Shown: positions 16,846 to 24,463 of the stretch, piece by piece | Position numbering within the stretch: position 1 is the stretch's first letter | Layout: every line of letters starts with the position of its first letter | Assembly: GCA_964627665.1 (NCBI GenBank) | Contig: CAZVKG010000033.1 | Coordinates: forward strand, 1-33,173 | Reading direction: 5' to 3' | DNA length: 33,173 nucleotides | DNA from: UBA1351 sp964627665 | GTDB taxonomy: Bacteria > Bacillota > Clostridia > Lachnospirales > Vallitaleaceae | Made by a program: the position numbers and the translations under genes | The notes under the pieces: generated by a model | The model's input: the letters and a program-made list of their open reading frames with translations, nothing else | The model's database searches: none | Told to the model about the DNA's origin: nothing

Positions 16846-16874
16846 TTGACAAATTCGCATATGCGTAGTATAAT
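16846..16874 (+). promoter_or_regulatory. Perfect consensus SigA promoter with a palindrome in the spacer
   Basis: TTGACA (16846-16851), a 17-bp spacer, and TATAAT (16869-16874). The spacer contains the perfect 10-bp palindrome CGCATATGCG (16856-16865), a natural operator position for a repressor. It drives the two-gene acidic cassette; AGGAGG lies seven bases before the first ATG. Confidence 0.85.
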
Positions 16875-16914
16875 ATGTATATAGTAAAGAACAGCAAATA
16901 CAGGAGGTAACAAG

Positions 16915-17271
16915 ATGACAAGAGAAGAATACGCAAAGCAAATTAATTGGAATGGAACAGCATCAAGAATAATCGAAGTAAATGAACTACCTGTTTATTT
17001 AGTAGGCGAAAAAATAAAACCTGGTCTTTGTTGGACGGATGGCGGAGAATTTAAAATTGAAACTAACGGAGAATACCAAATACTTTTTATAATCAAAGAT
17101 GATGTTGATGGACACGCAGTAGATTATGATGACGAAGATGAATGTGAGGACTTAGGATGCGAAGATTGTTATTATGAAAAAGAAATATTAATTGATCAAG
17201 AATTTATAATTTCGAAAATATATGACTACGACGAAGAAACAGGAAATATGGAAATACATTTAATAAAATAA
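16915..17271 (+). CDS. Small very acidic protein of unknown function, accessory cassette gene 1
   Basis: A 118-residue protein with no recognised family. It has no membrane segment or signal peptide. A dense acidic stretch with clustered cysteines (DDEDECEDLGCEDCYYEKE, about 76-94) could bind metal or mimic nucleic acid; both are inference. It is transcribed from a perfect consensus promoter on the strand opposite to all prophage late genes and is followed after 43 bp by a second acidic protein gene. The position, at the edge of a prophage next to the lysis genes, is typical of accessory (moron) genes expressed in the lysogen. Confidence 0.7.
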   Translation: MTREEYAKQINWNGTASRIIEVNELPVYLVGEKIKPGLCWTDGGEFKIETNGEYQILFIIKDDVDGHAVDYDDEDECEDLGCEDCYYEKEILIDQEFIISKIYDYDEETGNMEIHLIK

Positions 17272-17314
17272 TATTCAGCTGTCCTATCGGCGTTACGGGG
17301 AGAAGGAGTTAATT

Positions 17315-17902
17315 ATGTTATATACAATCAAGCGAAAAAACGATAACTTTTCAATAACCGGTAATTTTCAAGAAATTAAAAAATACTTTGATATGGATGA
17401 ACCTGAGATTGAAGACTTCTTGGATGAAGATAAGTTTGAAGATCAATACGCTCTATACGAAGAGTTTCAAGAAGAAGTTGACTATATGGAAAACCTATTA
17501 GATGTTGTTAACAAAAGAGATGATGCTGGCATGGATTTTTATATAGAGTCTGCTGAACTTGATATTGAAAGTTATGTTGAAAGCGCGAATGGCGGTGAGC
17601 CACTAAGTCTTGGTGACTCCGTTCAAATATCTGTCGATAGTTTCACAATGGATCAAATCAATCGCTTAGATGAAAATAACTTTATTGGATATAATGTTGT
17701 ATTAAATAAGACTGACTCCGGCAATTACTTCGAAATTGAATCTTTTGTTGATTCTCCTATATCTCAAGTTGTTACTGCTACTGAAGCAGCTAAAATATTA
17801 GGCATTAGCGAACGCGGTGTTCAAAAAAACTGTGAGTCCGGAAAATATATATGTCGCAAGTCCGGACGCACGTGGCTCATTGATAGAGAATCATTGCAAT
17901 AA
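17315..17902 (+). CDS. Acidic protein with C-terminal excisionase/MerR-type helix-turn-helix, accessory cassette gene 2
   Basis: A 195-residue protein in two parts. Residues 1-150 are strongly acidic (for example DEPEIEDFLDEDKFEDQYAL, 28-47) with no recognised fold. Residues about 152-195 form an excisionase-like DNA-binding domain: VTATEAAKILGISERGVQKN followed by GKYICRKSGRTWLIDRESL, the usual helix-turn-helix plus small beta wing. Such a pairing suits a transcriptional regulator with a partner- or ligand-binding N-terminus, or an antitoxin-like regulator of gene 1. GAAGGAG precedes the ATG by six bases. It ends just before a hairpin terminator shared with the convergent lysin gene. Confidence 0.75.
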   Translation: MLYTIKRKNDNFSITGNFQEIKKYFDMDEPEIEDFLDEDKFEDQYALYEEFQEEVDYMENLLDVVNKRDDAGMDFYIESAELDIESYVESANGGEPLSLGDSVQISVDSFTMDQINRLDENNFIGYNVVLNKTDSGNYFEIESFVDSPISQVVTATEAAKILGISERGVQKNCESGKYICRKSGRTWLIDRESLQ

Positions 17903-17903
17903 A

Positions 17904-17931
17904 AAAGGCCTACCGGTTAAGGTAGGTCTTT
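17904..17931 (-). terminator. Bidirectional terminator between lysin gene and acidic cassette
   Basis: An 11-bp stem (AAAGGCCTACC / GGTAGGTCTTT, one G-T pair) with a 6-base loop. On the minus strand the stem is followed by CTTTTTTATT, a good T run ending the prophage late transcript, and the stop codon of the lysin gene lies in the loop. On the plus strand the T run is weaker. Confidence 0.75.
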
Positions 17932-18651
17932 GACTTTGATCAGAAGCTCCGGAAGAAATTCCATGATTTCTAAATCTCCTATATTCGATTGTTGTTTTGC
18001 GAGATTTATTACTGCATCGATGCCCTTTTCCCATCTTGCATTTGAATCTGCGGCTTTTAGCAAAATATTTCTCCAGTACCAGTCTTTATTAAAGTATCTT
18101 GTCGTCTCGCCTAACATAAAACTATAGTGCTGCGTTAGATCCTTGTAGACTTCTGTACGGTCAATAACCACTTTTCCTAAGTGCTGGCCATTAAAAGTTT
18201 TAATTCCGAGCACTTGAAACATTTCTTGAATATCTTCTTTTAGAATTGTTATGCACCCTGTGGACCATGCAAAACTAGGACTGTCATTGAAATTTCTTGA
18301 ATGAATGTTGATGTATGATGATCCACTGAGGCTATTTCCACGAATAACCGGTGTAACTTCTAGGCCCTTTCCAATTTCAATGGCATTTTCTTTTCCCTTG
18401 TGCATATGCGAATATATATCGTACGTTCCTTCGCATATGATCGGAACCGGTGAGCCACCATTGTATTTTCTTGAATACTCAATTGATATGCTATCCGGCA
18501 ATGTGGATGCATTCTTTGTCACGTATACCAATTGGTCATTTAGGTAGGCTTCTACCTTTGCTCCCATGCGTCCTTTCGGATGAAAAGACTTGTCCTGCGC
18601 AATGCCTTTGTAACTTCCTTGCCCTTCTTTTATTACGATTCGAATTGACAT
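17917..18651 (-). CDS. L,D-transpeptidase (YkuD)-like lysis protein
   Basis: A 244-residue protein in the endolysin position, four bases after the holin gene. The central region (about 70-135) carries CEGTYDIYSHMHKG and then INIHSRNFND...AWSTGCITI, with H117 and C133 spaced as in the H...(S/T)xGC active site of L,D-transpeptidase-like folds (YkuD and the related DUF5675). The usual second histidine of SHGC is threonine here (STGC). The C-terminal part (150-244) is helical and unrecognised and may bind the wall. It has no signal peptide, fitting holin-dependent release. A role in cutting or modifying peptide stems during lysis is inferred from position and active-site pattern. Confidence 0.65.
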   Translation of the reverse strand: MSIRIVIKEGQGSYKGIAQDKSFHPKGRMGAKVEAYLNDQLVYVTKNASTLPDSISIEYSRKYNGGSPVPIICEGTYDIYSHMHKGKENAIEIGKGLEVTPVIRGNSLSGSSYINIHSRNFNDSPSFAWSTGCITILKEDIQEMFQVLGIKTFNGQHLGKVVIDRTEVYKDLTQHYSFMLGETTRYFNKDWYWRNILLKAADSNARWEKGIDAVINLAKQQSNIGDLEIMEFLPELLIKVKDLP

Positions 18652-18655
18652 AGAA

Positions 18656-18970
18656 TCACTCCTTCTGATTGTCTTTTATTCTTTTGACAAACACTTGCTT
18701 AATTGATTCATTTCCGAAGACTGCTACTGCTGCTATAATTCCCCCTTGTACAATCGCTGTTACATATACGGGCGCTATAAATCCTCTTCCAATAACAATT
18801 GCGATCCACAAAAGAGTGATTACAATGCTGATCGCCAAAAGAATAAACGGTATTGTCCATTCCGCTTTGAATTTCGGCAATTTCTTAAAGAAAAGACCTA
18901 AACACCATATGAATATGATCAATATAAATAATTTCGGTTCGATAATACTGATAATTGTTTCCCAGCTCAT
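18656..18970 (-). CDS. Phage holin (Hol44 / superfamily V type)
   Basis: A 104-residue membrane protein with three hydrophobic segments (about 12-30, 38-62 and 70-88) and a lysine-rich C-terminus (KRIKDNQKE), the pattern of the Hol44 holins of clostridial phages. The segment AIVQGGIIAAVAVFGNESIKQ is characteristic. It forms pores in the cell membrane to release or activate the lysin. AGGAGG lies seven bases before the ATG; the lysin gene follows after four bases. Confidence 0.85.
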   Translation of the reverse strand: MSWETIISIIEPKLFILIIFIWCLGLFFKKLPKFKAEWTIPFILLAISIVITLLWIAIVIGRGFIAPVYVTAIVQGGIIAAVAVFGNESIKQVFVKRIKDNQKE

Positions 18971-18981
18971 AATAATTCCTC

Positions 18982-19275
18982 CTAAAGACTTTTTATTTTT
19001 TCCATTACTTGTTTCATATATCCATTTCCACCCAACGCTTCATAACTAGCAAACAAATCACATGCCACATCTTTTTCATGCTCTCCAAGATGTCCTTTTT
19101 CTCTCGCTCTGTTGTAAATGTCGAGTATTTGGCTTTTCAGCAACATAGTCATTCCGATTTTTAGCATCTCATGATCTGTCTGGTGTCTTATTCTGTCTTT
19201 TCGAATCATCGTTGCAATAAAACCAATACTTGATGTAGTTATAAATCCAAGTGCTCCTACTAGAATTTCCTGCAT
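18982..19275 (-). CDS. Holin-associated phage membrane protein
   Basis: A 97-residue protein with one N-terminal membrane helix (about 3-22) and a cytoplasmic helical domain ending in LFASYEALGGNGYMKQVMEK. The 'YxALGGNG' motif recurs in small proteins next to holins in clostridial phages. It starts after GGGGGAC and lies 11 bp upstream of the holin gene. It may be a second holin or a holin regulator; the exact role is not known to me. Confidence 0.7.
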   Translation of the reverse strand: MQEILVGALGFITTSSIGFIATMIRKDRIRHQTDHEMLKIGMTMLLKSQILDIYNRAREKGHLGEHEKDVACDLFASYEALGGNGYMKQVMEKIKSL

Positions 19276-19285
19276 TATGTCCCCC

Positions 19286-20251
19286 TTAGCTGTTCATTCG
19301 TTTTAGTATGATTGCAAGCTGTTCACGTGTAACCGGCTCTTCCGGTCCGAATTGTCCTTGCCTCTGACCTGCAAATCCTTCCATAAGGCCTTCTTTAACG
19401 GCCCATTCAATCGCTTCTTTTGCTTCGTCGTATCTGTCGTTAATATCTGTAAACATCGTTTCGCTCCCTTCTTCAATTTTTTCCGGCAAAATAAAAAGAC
19501 CATATCCGCTTTTAGCATCATGGCCTTTTTCTAATATGTCAATCGTATTATTGCGCACAAAATCAAAGCCTTGTTGACGATTAAACTTAATACCGGTTCT
19601 AGTCATGTAAAGCCATAGCATAGAGCCAGCGAATGGAGCTGCACAAGAAGTTCCATTAAACCATTTGTAACGAGGATTTCCCATCGAGTCTTTACCGGTA
19701 TAAATCCATATTCCGCTAAATGCTACGATATATACTTCTCCATTTGAATAATCCGGTATTCTATTGTGATATTCGTCATATGCCCCTGTTGATATTGTCC
19801 ACTCTAATTTAGCCGTACTGTTAGCACTATCCCTATAATTATTGCCAGATGCACAAACAATAGGAATATCCGTGACTTCTAACCTTTTAAAAATTTCAGT
19901 GCTCGCGTTGGTTAATGTTGCACTCAGGCTTACAACAGCGATTTTATCTTGATTTTCAATAATCCATTGAACTATTCTTTCTTGCGCTTCTTTCCCTTTA
20001 AAAAAAGGAAAAGTTATTATTTTCGCATCGCCCGTGAGCTCTCGAACAACTCCGCATACGTTGGTGTTATGGTCTGCGCTGTCGGATGCTCTAAAATATT
20101 GCTTAAATTCATCTAGCACTGTGATGTTATCAAATTCTCTAGGCTTTGATGTATCATCAAGCACAACATACCATAAGTCTGTGAGCTTAGGCATGTTTTG
20201 ATATTTGACAAGGTTAGCTTTCGCTAATTCAGCTTGATTTTCTTTGATCAA
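19286..20251 (-). CDS. Subtilase (S8)-like serine protease with a C-terminal SLH domain
   Basis: A 321-residue protein. Residues 25-255 follow the subtilase fold: Asp candidate D32/D33 in VVLDDTS, His H61 in DHNTNVCGVV (where HGT is usual), oxyanion Asn N137 in CASGNN, and Ser S202 in GTSCAAPFAGSM. Residues 266-320 form one S-layer-homology repeat (MFTDINDRYDEAKEAIEWA ... PVTREQLAIIL), which normally binds secondary cell-wall polymers. There is no signal peptide or propeptide. The start is TTG 20249-20251, with AAGGTGG four bases upstream. It lies between the tail genes and the holin genes, so it could be a tail-borne protease or part of lysis. A terminator at 20276-20305 separates it from the tail genes. 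Confidence 0.8.
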   Translation of the reverse strand: MIKENQAELAKANLVKYQNMPKLTDLWYVVLDDTSKPREFDNITVLDEFKQYFRASDSADHNTNVCGVVRELTGDAKIITFPFFKGKEAQERIVQWIIENQDKIAVVSLSATLTNASTEIFKRLEVTDIPIVCASGNNYRDSANSTAKLEWTISTGAYDEYHNRIPDYSNGEVYIVAFSGIWIYTGKDSMGNPRYKWFNGTSCAAPFAGSMLWLYMTRTGIKFNRQQGFDFVRNNTIDILEKGHDAKSGYGLFILPEKIEEGSETMFTDINDRYDEAKEAIEWAVKEGLMEGFAGQRQGQFGPEEPVTREQLAIILKRMNS

Positions 20252-20275
20252 TTTTCCACCTTCTTTCTAAAAAAT

Positions 20276-20305
20276 AAAGAGCCAAATCCTAAGATTCGAC
20301 TCTTT
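20276..20305 (-). terminator. Hairpin terminator or attenuator between tail and lysis modules
   Basis: On the minus strand AAAGAGTCGAATC pairs with GATTTGGCTCTTT with two mismatches and a 4-base loop, followed by ATTTTTT. It would end or attenuate the tail transcript before the subtilase and lysis genes. Confidence 0.55.
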
Positions 20306-20317
20306 ACCGATATTTTT

Positions 20318-20443
20318 CTATTCAGCTAAATGACCCATGTCAAGTTCAATCAGTACTTGGCGCACACGTTCTTTGAGCGTTTCAGGAACGTCTGCAAATG
20401 TCTTGTATCCTCTGATAATTAATGTTGCATAAATAACATCCAT
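20318..20443 (-). CDS. CD1375/XkdX-like phage micro-protein, copy 2
   Basis: A 41-residue protein, MDVIYATLIIRGYKTFADVP at its start, of the small phage family found between tail-fibre and holin genes in clostridia (CD1375-like). ATG 20441-20443 with GAAGGTGA upstream is preferred to a frame extension that would run back into the neighbouring gene. It is a diverged duplicate of the gene just upstream: both share the pattern M.xIY..LI..G.KT..DVPE..(K/R). Function is unknown. Confidence 0.7.
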   Translation of the reverse strand: MDVIYATLIIRGYKTFADVPETLKERVRQVLIELDMGHLAE

Positions 20444-20468
20444 TTCTTCACCTTCTTTCCATATTAAC

Positions 20469-20573
20469 TTAGTTGCTTGCCAATGCAGTTTCAACCTCTT
20501 TGCGAATTGATTCAGGTACATCTTCAATAGTTTTCAACCCCAATCCAATCAACTTCACATATATTTGAACCAT
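20469..20573 (-). CDS. CD1375/XkdX-like phage micro-protein, copy 1
   Basis: A 34-residue protein (MVQIYVKLIGLGLKTIEDVP... ending ALASN), too short for ordinary gene-length cut-offs. It begins two bases after the stop of the 169-residue tail protein gene, with GGGGGT upstream, and ends 25 bases before copy 2. The similarity to copy 2 and to known micro-proteins at this phage position supports it as real. Confidence 0.7.
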   Translation of the reverse strand: MVQIYVKLIGLGLKTIEDVPESIRKEVETALASN

Positions 20574-20575
20574 AA

Positions 20576-21085
20576 CTATACACCCCCATTCATAATGATT
20601 TCATATAGTTCAGTCACAGCGAGCATTAGGTTTACGTTTTCCTGATACATCGTTTCATATGTTTCTGCGGATGCTAACATCAGATTGATGTTTTCTTCTT
20701 GTAACTGTTGAACCTTTTCTTCGGTTGTCGGTGGTTGTAGTATCGGTGTAGGGTCATGACTTGCTATAATCTGATTAATTGAGCTAATCAACGCTTCAGC
20801 TTCTGTTGTGTAATCTTCCCATGTTTCCACTTGCTTTTCGATAACGTTACCCTCTTCATCTGCTTCATTCACTACTTGATACAATCTTTTTTGATATGAG
20901 ACGTTTGTTCTAATTATGTTGTCAGCTTCATCAAGAATGTCCGTTTCTATTTTCTTAAGATCAGGGAACATCAGATTGAATTCAATGTCATTATGTGTCA
21001 ATGAATAGGAATCTGACAGCTGACCAAGTTCACCATGAAGCTTGTTGATATTAATATTTTCTTTGCTATACGTTAGCTTTAACAT
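20576..21085 (-). CDS. Phage tail-fibre-associated protein of unknown function
   Basis: A 169-residue acidic, mainly helical protein that starts after GGGGG and lies 15 bp downstream of the tail fibre gene. The C-terminal part contains two copies of the unit EN(I/V)NLMLA...E(T/L)YE (about 129-163), probably a short coiled coil. By position it may be a fibre chaperone or a connector like XkdW, but no family was recognised with certainty. Confidence 0.6.
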   Translation of the reverse strand: MLKLTYSKENININKLHGELGQLSDSYSLTHNDIEFNLMFPDLKKIETDILDEADNIIRTNVSYQKRLYQVVNEADEEGNVIEKQVETWEDYTTEAEALISSINQIIASHDPTPILQPPTTEEKVQQLQEENINLMLASAETYETMYQENVNLMLAVTELYEIIMNGGV

Positions 21086-21100
21086 TAATTTACCCCCTTT

Positions 21101-22777
21101 CTACCCAACTTTAATAACCGTCATATTTGTAAAATCTCTATACTGGCCAAGCAAAGACAACGGCGCCCCACTATCTTGATATGGTTTTATAATTATTTTA
21201 TCATTCTTTTTAAATTCTCCCGAAGCTACAGCATTGAATTCTGTCTCATCCGTTGCTACGGCATTTAATCTAGTTCTTCCCATCGTATAACTACCACCGT
21301 TATTAATATTAATCCCTCTTATTCCATTTGATTGTATTGCCCACCTTGCATTAACTATTATTATGTAGTTTCCTGATTCATTGACAGTTACGGTTCCGTC
21401 ATCGTTTAACTTTAGCATATTATTTTCTTTATACTTTCTGTCAAATAAAACCACAGTATTTGTAGGGTCATCGTTAGGCACCGATTGATTAGAGGATAAA
21501 TAAAATTCAGCAAATGGTTGTTTCGTCAAACTTTTAGCCACTTCAGCGATATTTGCATGGTGGGCGTGTGGGATTTCAGATATACTAAGAGATAGCAATT
21601 TACCATTAAAAGAACTAGTTACGTGCTGTCCTTGTAAAATATAGCCTTTTTTATCGTTCAAAGGATATTCTTCGTTAAGATAATACTCTTTGCCATTAAC
21701 CGTACAGCACGCTAAAACTTTGTTACCTTTCTTTTCTAAACGATAACTTATTATATCTCCAGGTGAAGCCACAATATCTACTTCTGGGGATATTTGACCC
21801 ACCCCATCTATGACGCATACCATTTTAAATTTACTAGAGTTTAGATAAAGAGTTATTCTGTTTGAGGCATCTATGCCCCAGCTTACGTAACAATCGTAAG
21901 ATGAATAAGTAAGCAACTTAGACTGATAAAGTGTAAAGTCTTTATATAAGTTCTGACCTTTCATATCCACCGTTTCATTAGCAGGAGTGTTAATACCTTT
22001 AATAATAAGCCTTCCATCTTCTTTGCCTATATACCAATCGCCTGGTCCTAATTCAAGCTCTCTAACTCCGTTTTTTTGATACGGATTAGGATAATCAGCG
22101 AGTGGGTCTTTCTTTACTAGTTGAAGTAATTGGAATGATACATAAGCCCCTTGCGCATTGCTGATTGAAGTCCAAAACATCCTAATAGACTTCATGTCTG
22201 AATTTATGTCCGCTACCCCAGCGATCTCAATTTTCTTTATTTTAAAGTAATTCCACCCTGTTACTATCCCGGCTGATATTGTTTTATTTGCATTATTAGA
22301 TGCATTGTAAGTCGGTTCAGGAGATAAACCAAAACCTAAATTTGTCACCTTGGTAGCGTCACTTACATATGCTACCAAAACTACATAATCATCTACTGAG
22401 GAAGTTAAGCCATTATTAAAAGTTCCAAGATTAAATGTAGGTAGATTATTATAATCTGATACTATACTACCGCTAATATTATTTATCTCTTCAATTTTTA
22501 ATGACTTACTGCCTATTTTTACATTTATAGTATCTTCTGAGCCAACCGTCCTCCCATCAATATCCTGAAAATCATCAATCAACTTCGTATTACCATAATA
22601 AGCTTCAAAGTCAGCATAGAAGGAATCCGTTTTTCCTTCCAAGGTTACGACCCTTTCTTCGTGATCTTTCATTGCTGCATCTATGATATCCGGATTATCT
22701 TGTTCAGGCCCATCTTCACCAAAATAAAAATCATCTCCTTCAGGCACGAACAAACCTAAATGCTCTGTTGTTCTCAT
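21101..22777 (-). CDS. Phage tail fibre / receptor-binding protein
   Basis: A 558-residue protein. The N-terminus (TEHLGLFVPEGDDFYFGEDG) and the following DAAMKDHEERV helix are typical of baseplate-attached fibres of clostridial myoviruses. The middle (about 70-390) is beta-rich and may include sugar-binding-type sandwich domains. The last 140 residues (from about FAEFYLSSNQSVPNDDPTNT) resemble a C1q/TNF-like jelly-roll head, a common receptor-binding tip. It overlaps the tail protein I gene by four bases. This is the expected host-range determinant. The domain calls beyond the N-terminus are impressions. Confidence 0.8.
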   Translation of the reverse strand: MRTTEHLGLFVPEGDDFYFGEDGPEQDNPDIIDAAMKDHEERVVTLEGKTDSFYADFEAYYGNTKLIDDFQDIDGRTVGSEDTINVKIGSKSLKIEEINNISGSIVSDYNNLPTFNLGTFNNGLTSSVDDYVVLVAYVSDATKVTNLGFGLSPEPTYNASNNANKTISAGIVTGWNYFKIKKIEIAGVADINSDMKSIRMFWTSISNAQGAYVSFQLLQLVKKDPLADYPNPYQKNGVRELELGPGDWYIGKEDGRLIIKGINTPANETVDMKGQNLYKDFTLYQSKLLTYSSYDCYVSWGIDASNRITLYLNSSKFKMVCVIDGVGQISPEVDIVASPGDIISYRLEKKGNKVLACCTVNGKEYYLNEEYPLNDKKGYILQGQHVTSSFNGKLLSLSISEIPHAHHANIAEVAKSLTKQPFAEFYLSSNQSVPNDDPTNTVVLFDRKYKENNMLKLNDDGTVTVNESGNYIIIVNARWAIQSNGIRGININNGGSYTMGRTRLNAVATDETEFNAVASGEFKKNDKIIIKPYQDSGAPLSLLGQYRDFTNMTVIKVG

Positions 22778-23343
22778 GTATTTAACACCTCATTTCTTAG
22801 CTGATTGTATGTATACTGACTTAATTGGTTGTAGGTGAATTTAGATAATTCATTATATGTATTGTAGATAATAATAATGTCATCTAGAAATGATCTTAAG
22901 TTTTTTACGGATCCGATAGCTTGCATAAATTTTTCTTGATTTTCTTCTATTTTTGTTCTATTTTTGGTGTAAACCCTAAAATGATAGGGTTGCCCTCCGT
23001 ATTCAAACCATTCTTTAACTTCTCCAACGCCGTAAACTGTTTTTATGAGTCGTTCAACCGCAAAGGGTGTTCCTTTATAAAATTTATAGAGATAAGCATC
23101 TTTGACCAATTGTCGTTTTATGGATATGTCAAAGTTCCTGTCATAAAAATCCGCATGCATTTCTACGGCCATATGGTCTAATGTATTTTCATCTGCTGTA
23201 CCAGCATCAATATGCACTTTTAACATACCTTTTAATAACCTATTGAATGCGGAATCACTTGCATTACTGGCTAGTTCTATCGACTCAGTCAAAATACTGG
23301 TAGGTAATGTTGTTGATAATTTAGAATCTTTTAAATCACGCAC
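22774..23343 (-). CDS. Phage tail protein I (P2 gpI-like baseplate protein)
   Basis: A 189-residue baseplate wedge protein following J, as in P2. Core segments DHMAVEMHADFYD and KFYKGTPFAVERLIKTVYGVGEVKEW (split at about 92-118) fit the tail protein I family. The C-terminus carries short repeats TYNELSKF, TYNQLSQY, TYNQLRNE, probably the fibre-binding end. The start is GTG 23341-23343 with GGAGG eight bases upstream; it overlaps the J gene by eight bases and the fibre gene by four. Confidence 0.88.
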   Translation of the reverse strand: MRDLKDSKLSTTLPTSILTESIELASNASDSAFNRLLKGMLKVHIDAGTADENTLDHMAVEMHADFYDRNFDISIKRQLVKDAYLYKFYKGTPFAVERLIKTVYGVGEVKEWFEYGGQPYHFRVYTKNRTKIEENQEKFMQAIGSVKNLRSFLDDIIIIYNTYNELSKFTYNQLSQYTYNQLRNEVLNT

Positions 23344-24463
23344 TTTCTACACCTCCATATTGAATTGATATCACATCAGCCACCTGTATTGCTGTTGTCC
23401 CTGTTGTTGAATAAGTAGGTGATAATACTTCCACGCGAATAGCTCCGGCTCCAAGTATGCGTCGAATCAGTTCTGATGGATTTCTTGATCTGCCAATTTT
23501 AGATTTTTGCCAAAGTACATACTCTGCTACTGCATTTTCAATTTTTGATGTCGTTGCTTCCACATCAGAATCTTCTGAAAGGTAATATGTAACATCAATG
23601 GAATAATTAACCACTGTGGGGCCTTGCACAATTAAATGATCGGTCAACGGTCGACGTTTTCTGTCATTTAAAAATTCAAAGACATCATCCAAAAAAACTT
23701 GACTAGGTATTTCGCCATCTTCAAGTAAAATAGTTAAAAGGACTTCTCCTGGATTACTTTGATCTGCTTTCGCATCTTGAACTAAGGTGCTAAAACTTTT
23801 TGCAAAGTATTCATATGCCTCTGCAGGACCGGCTGTACTAAAACTTTCAGGAACCAATGAAAAGCGTTCTTTGAGATTTTCTTCACTTTCTTCATCTGCT
23901 CCACCATAAGACTTTACTGTATTTTCAACTTTTACATAAGGCACCGAACTTACCAACGCTTTAATTTGACCAGGAAGATATTCATTCCCTTTTTTCCCGG
24001 CTTCCTCCGCTTCCGCTTCTATTAAGGCTTCTAATTCCCCAATTGGAATACTTGATGCTTGTATGGTTAAAAAGTTGAGATTATCTGCGGTCGACACAAT
24101 GGTACCACTAGGTATCTGAATGGTCTGTTGTAACGGCTCATCTAGGTAAAACCGGATAATGGTCTTTGCCTTCTTTGCAGCAAGTTGCTCTACTCCCAAA
24201 AAAGCCACTTTGTTTTTAAGCGAATCACCGGTTGCATAGCGGATAAAGTTTTGTTTTGCCATATAATTTCCAAGTTCAGCAAGTTGGAACATACGATTGG
24301 CTTGTGCCTGTATCCATATTCTGATTGGGTCCCCAACTTCTAGAGTAATGGATTCGCCTTTTTGCTCTTTATGGGCCGATTCATAATCATTGATCATTTC
24401 TTCTAGCAATTCATTGACTGTAAGTTGAAAAAAATCAAGTTCCGGTAAGTTATCATAATTCAT
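23336..24463 (-). CDS. Phage baseplate protein J (P2 gpJ-like)
   Basis: A 375-residue baseplate wedge protein. The baseplate_J core is visible: RYATGDSLKNKVAFLGVEQL, GTIVSTADNLNFLT, then SYGGADEESEENLKERFSLV and the C-terminal domain. It overlaps the W gene by four bases at its start and the I gene by eight at its end, giving the canonical W-J-I order. Confidence 0.93.
   Translation of the reverse strand: MNYDNLPELDFFQLTVNELLEEMINDYESAHKEQKGESITLEVGDPIRIWIQAQANRMFQLAELGNYMAKQNFIRYATGDSLKNKVAFLGVEQLAAKKAKTIIRFYLDEPLQQTIQIPSGTIVSTADNLNFLTIQASSIPIGELEALIEAEAEEAGKKGNEYLPGQIKALVSSVPYVKVENTVKSYGGADEESEENLKERFSLVPESFSTAGPAEAYEYFAKSFSTLVQDAKADQSNPGEVLLTILLEDGEIPSQVFLDDVFEFLNDRKRRPLTDHLIVQGPTVVNYSIDVTYYLSEDSDVEATTSKIENAVAEYVLWQKSKIGRSRNPSELIRRILGAGAIRVEVLSPTYSTTGTTAIQVADVISIQYGGVESA

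Noticed and set aside
16662..16914. tRNA or other RNA gene at the prophage junction
   Set aside because: No cloverleaf, CCA-like end or T-arm consensus could be found in the gap on either strand.
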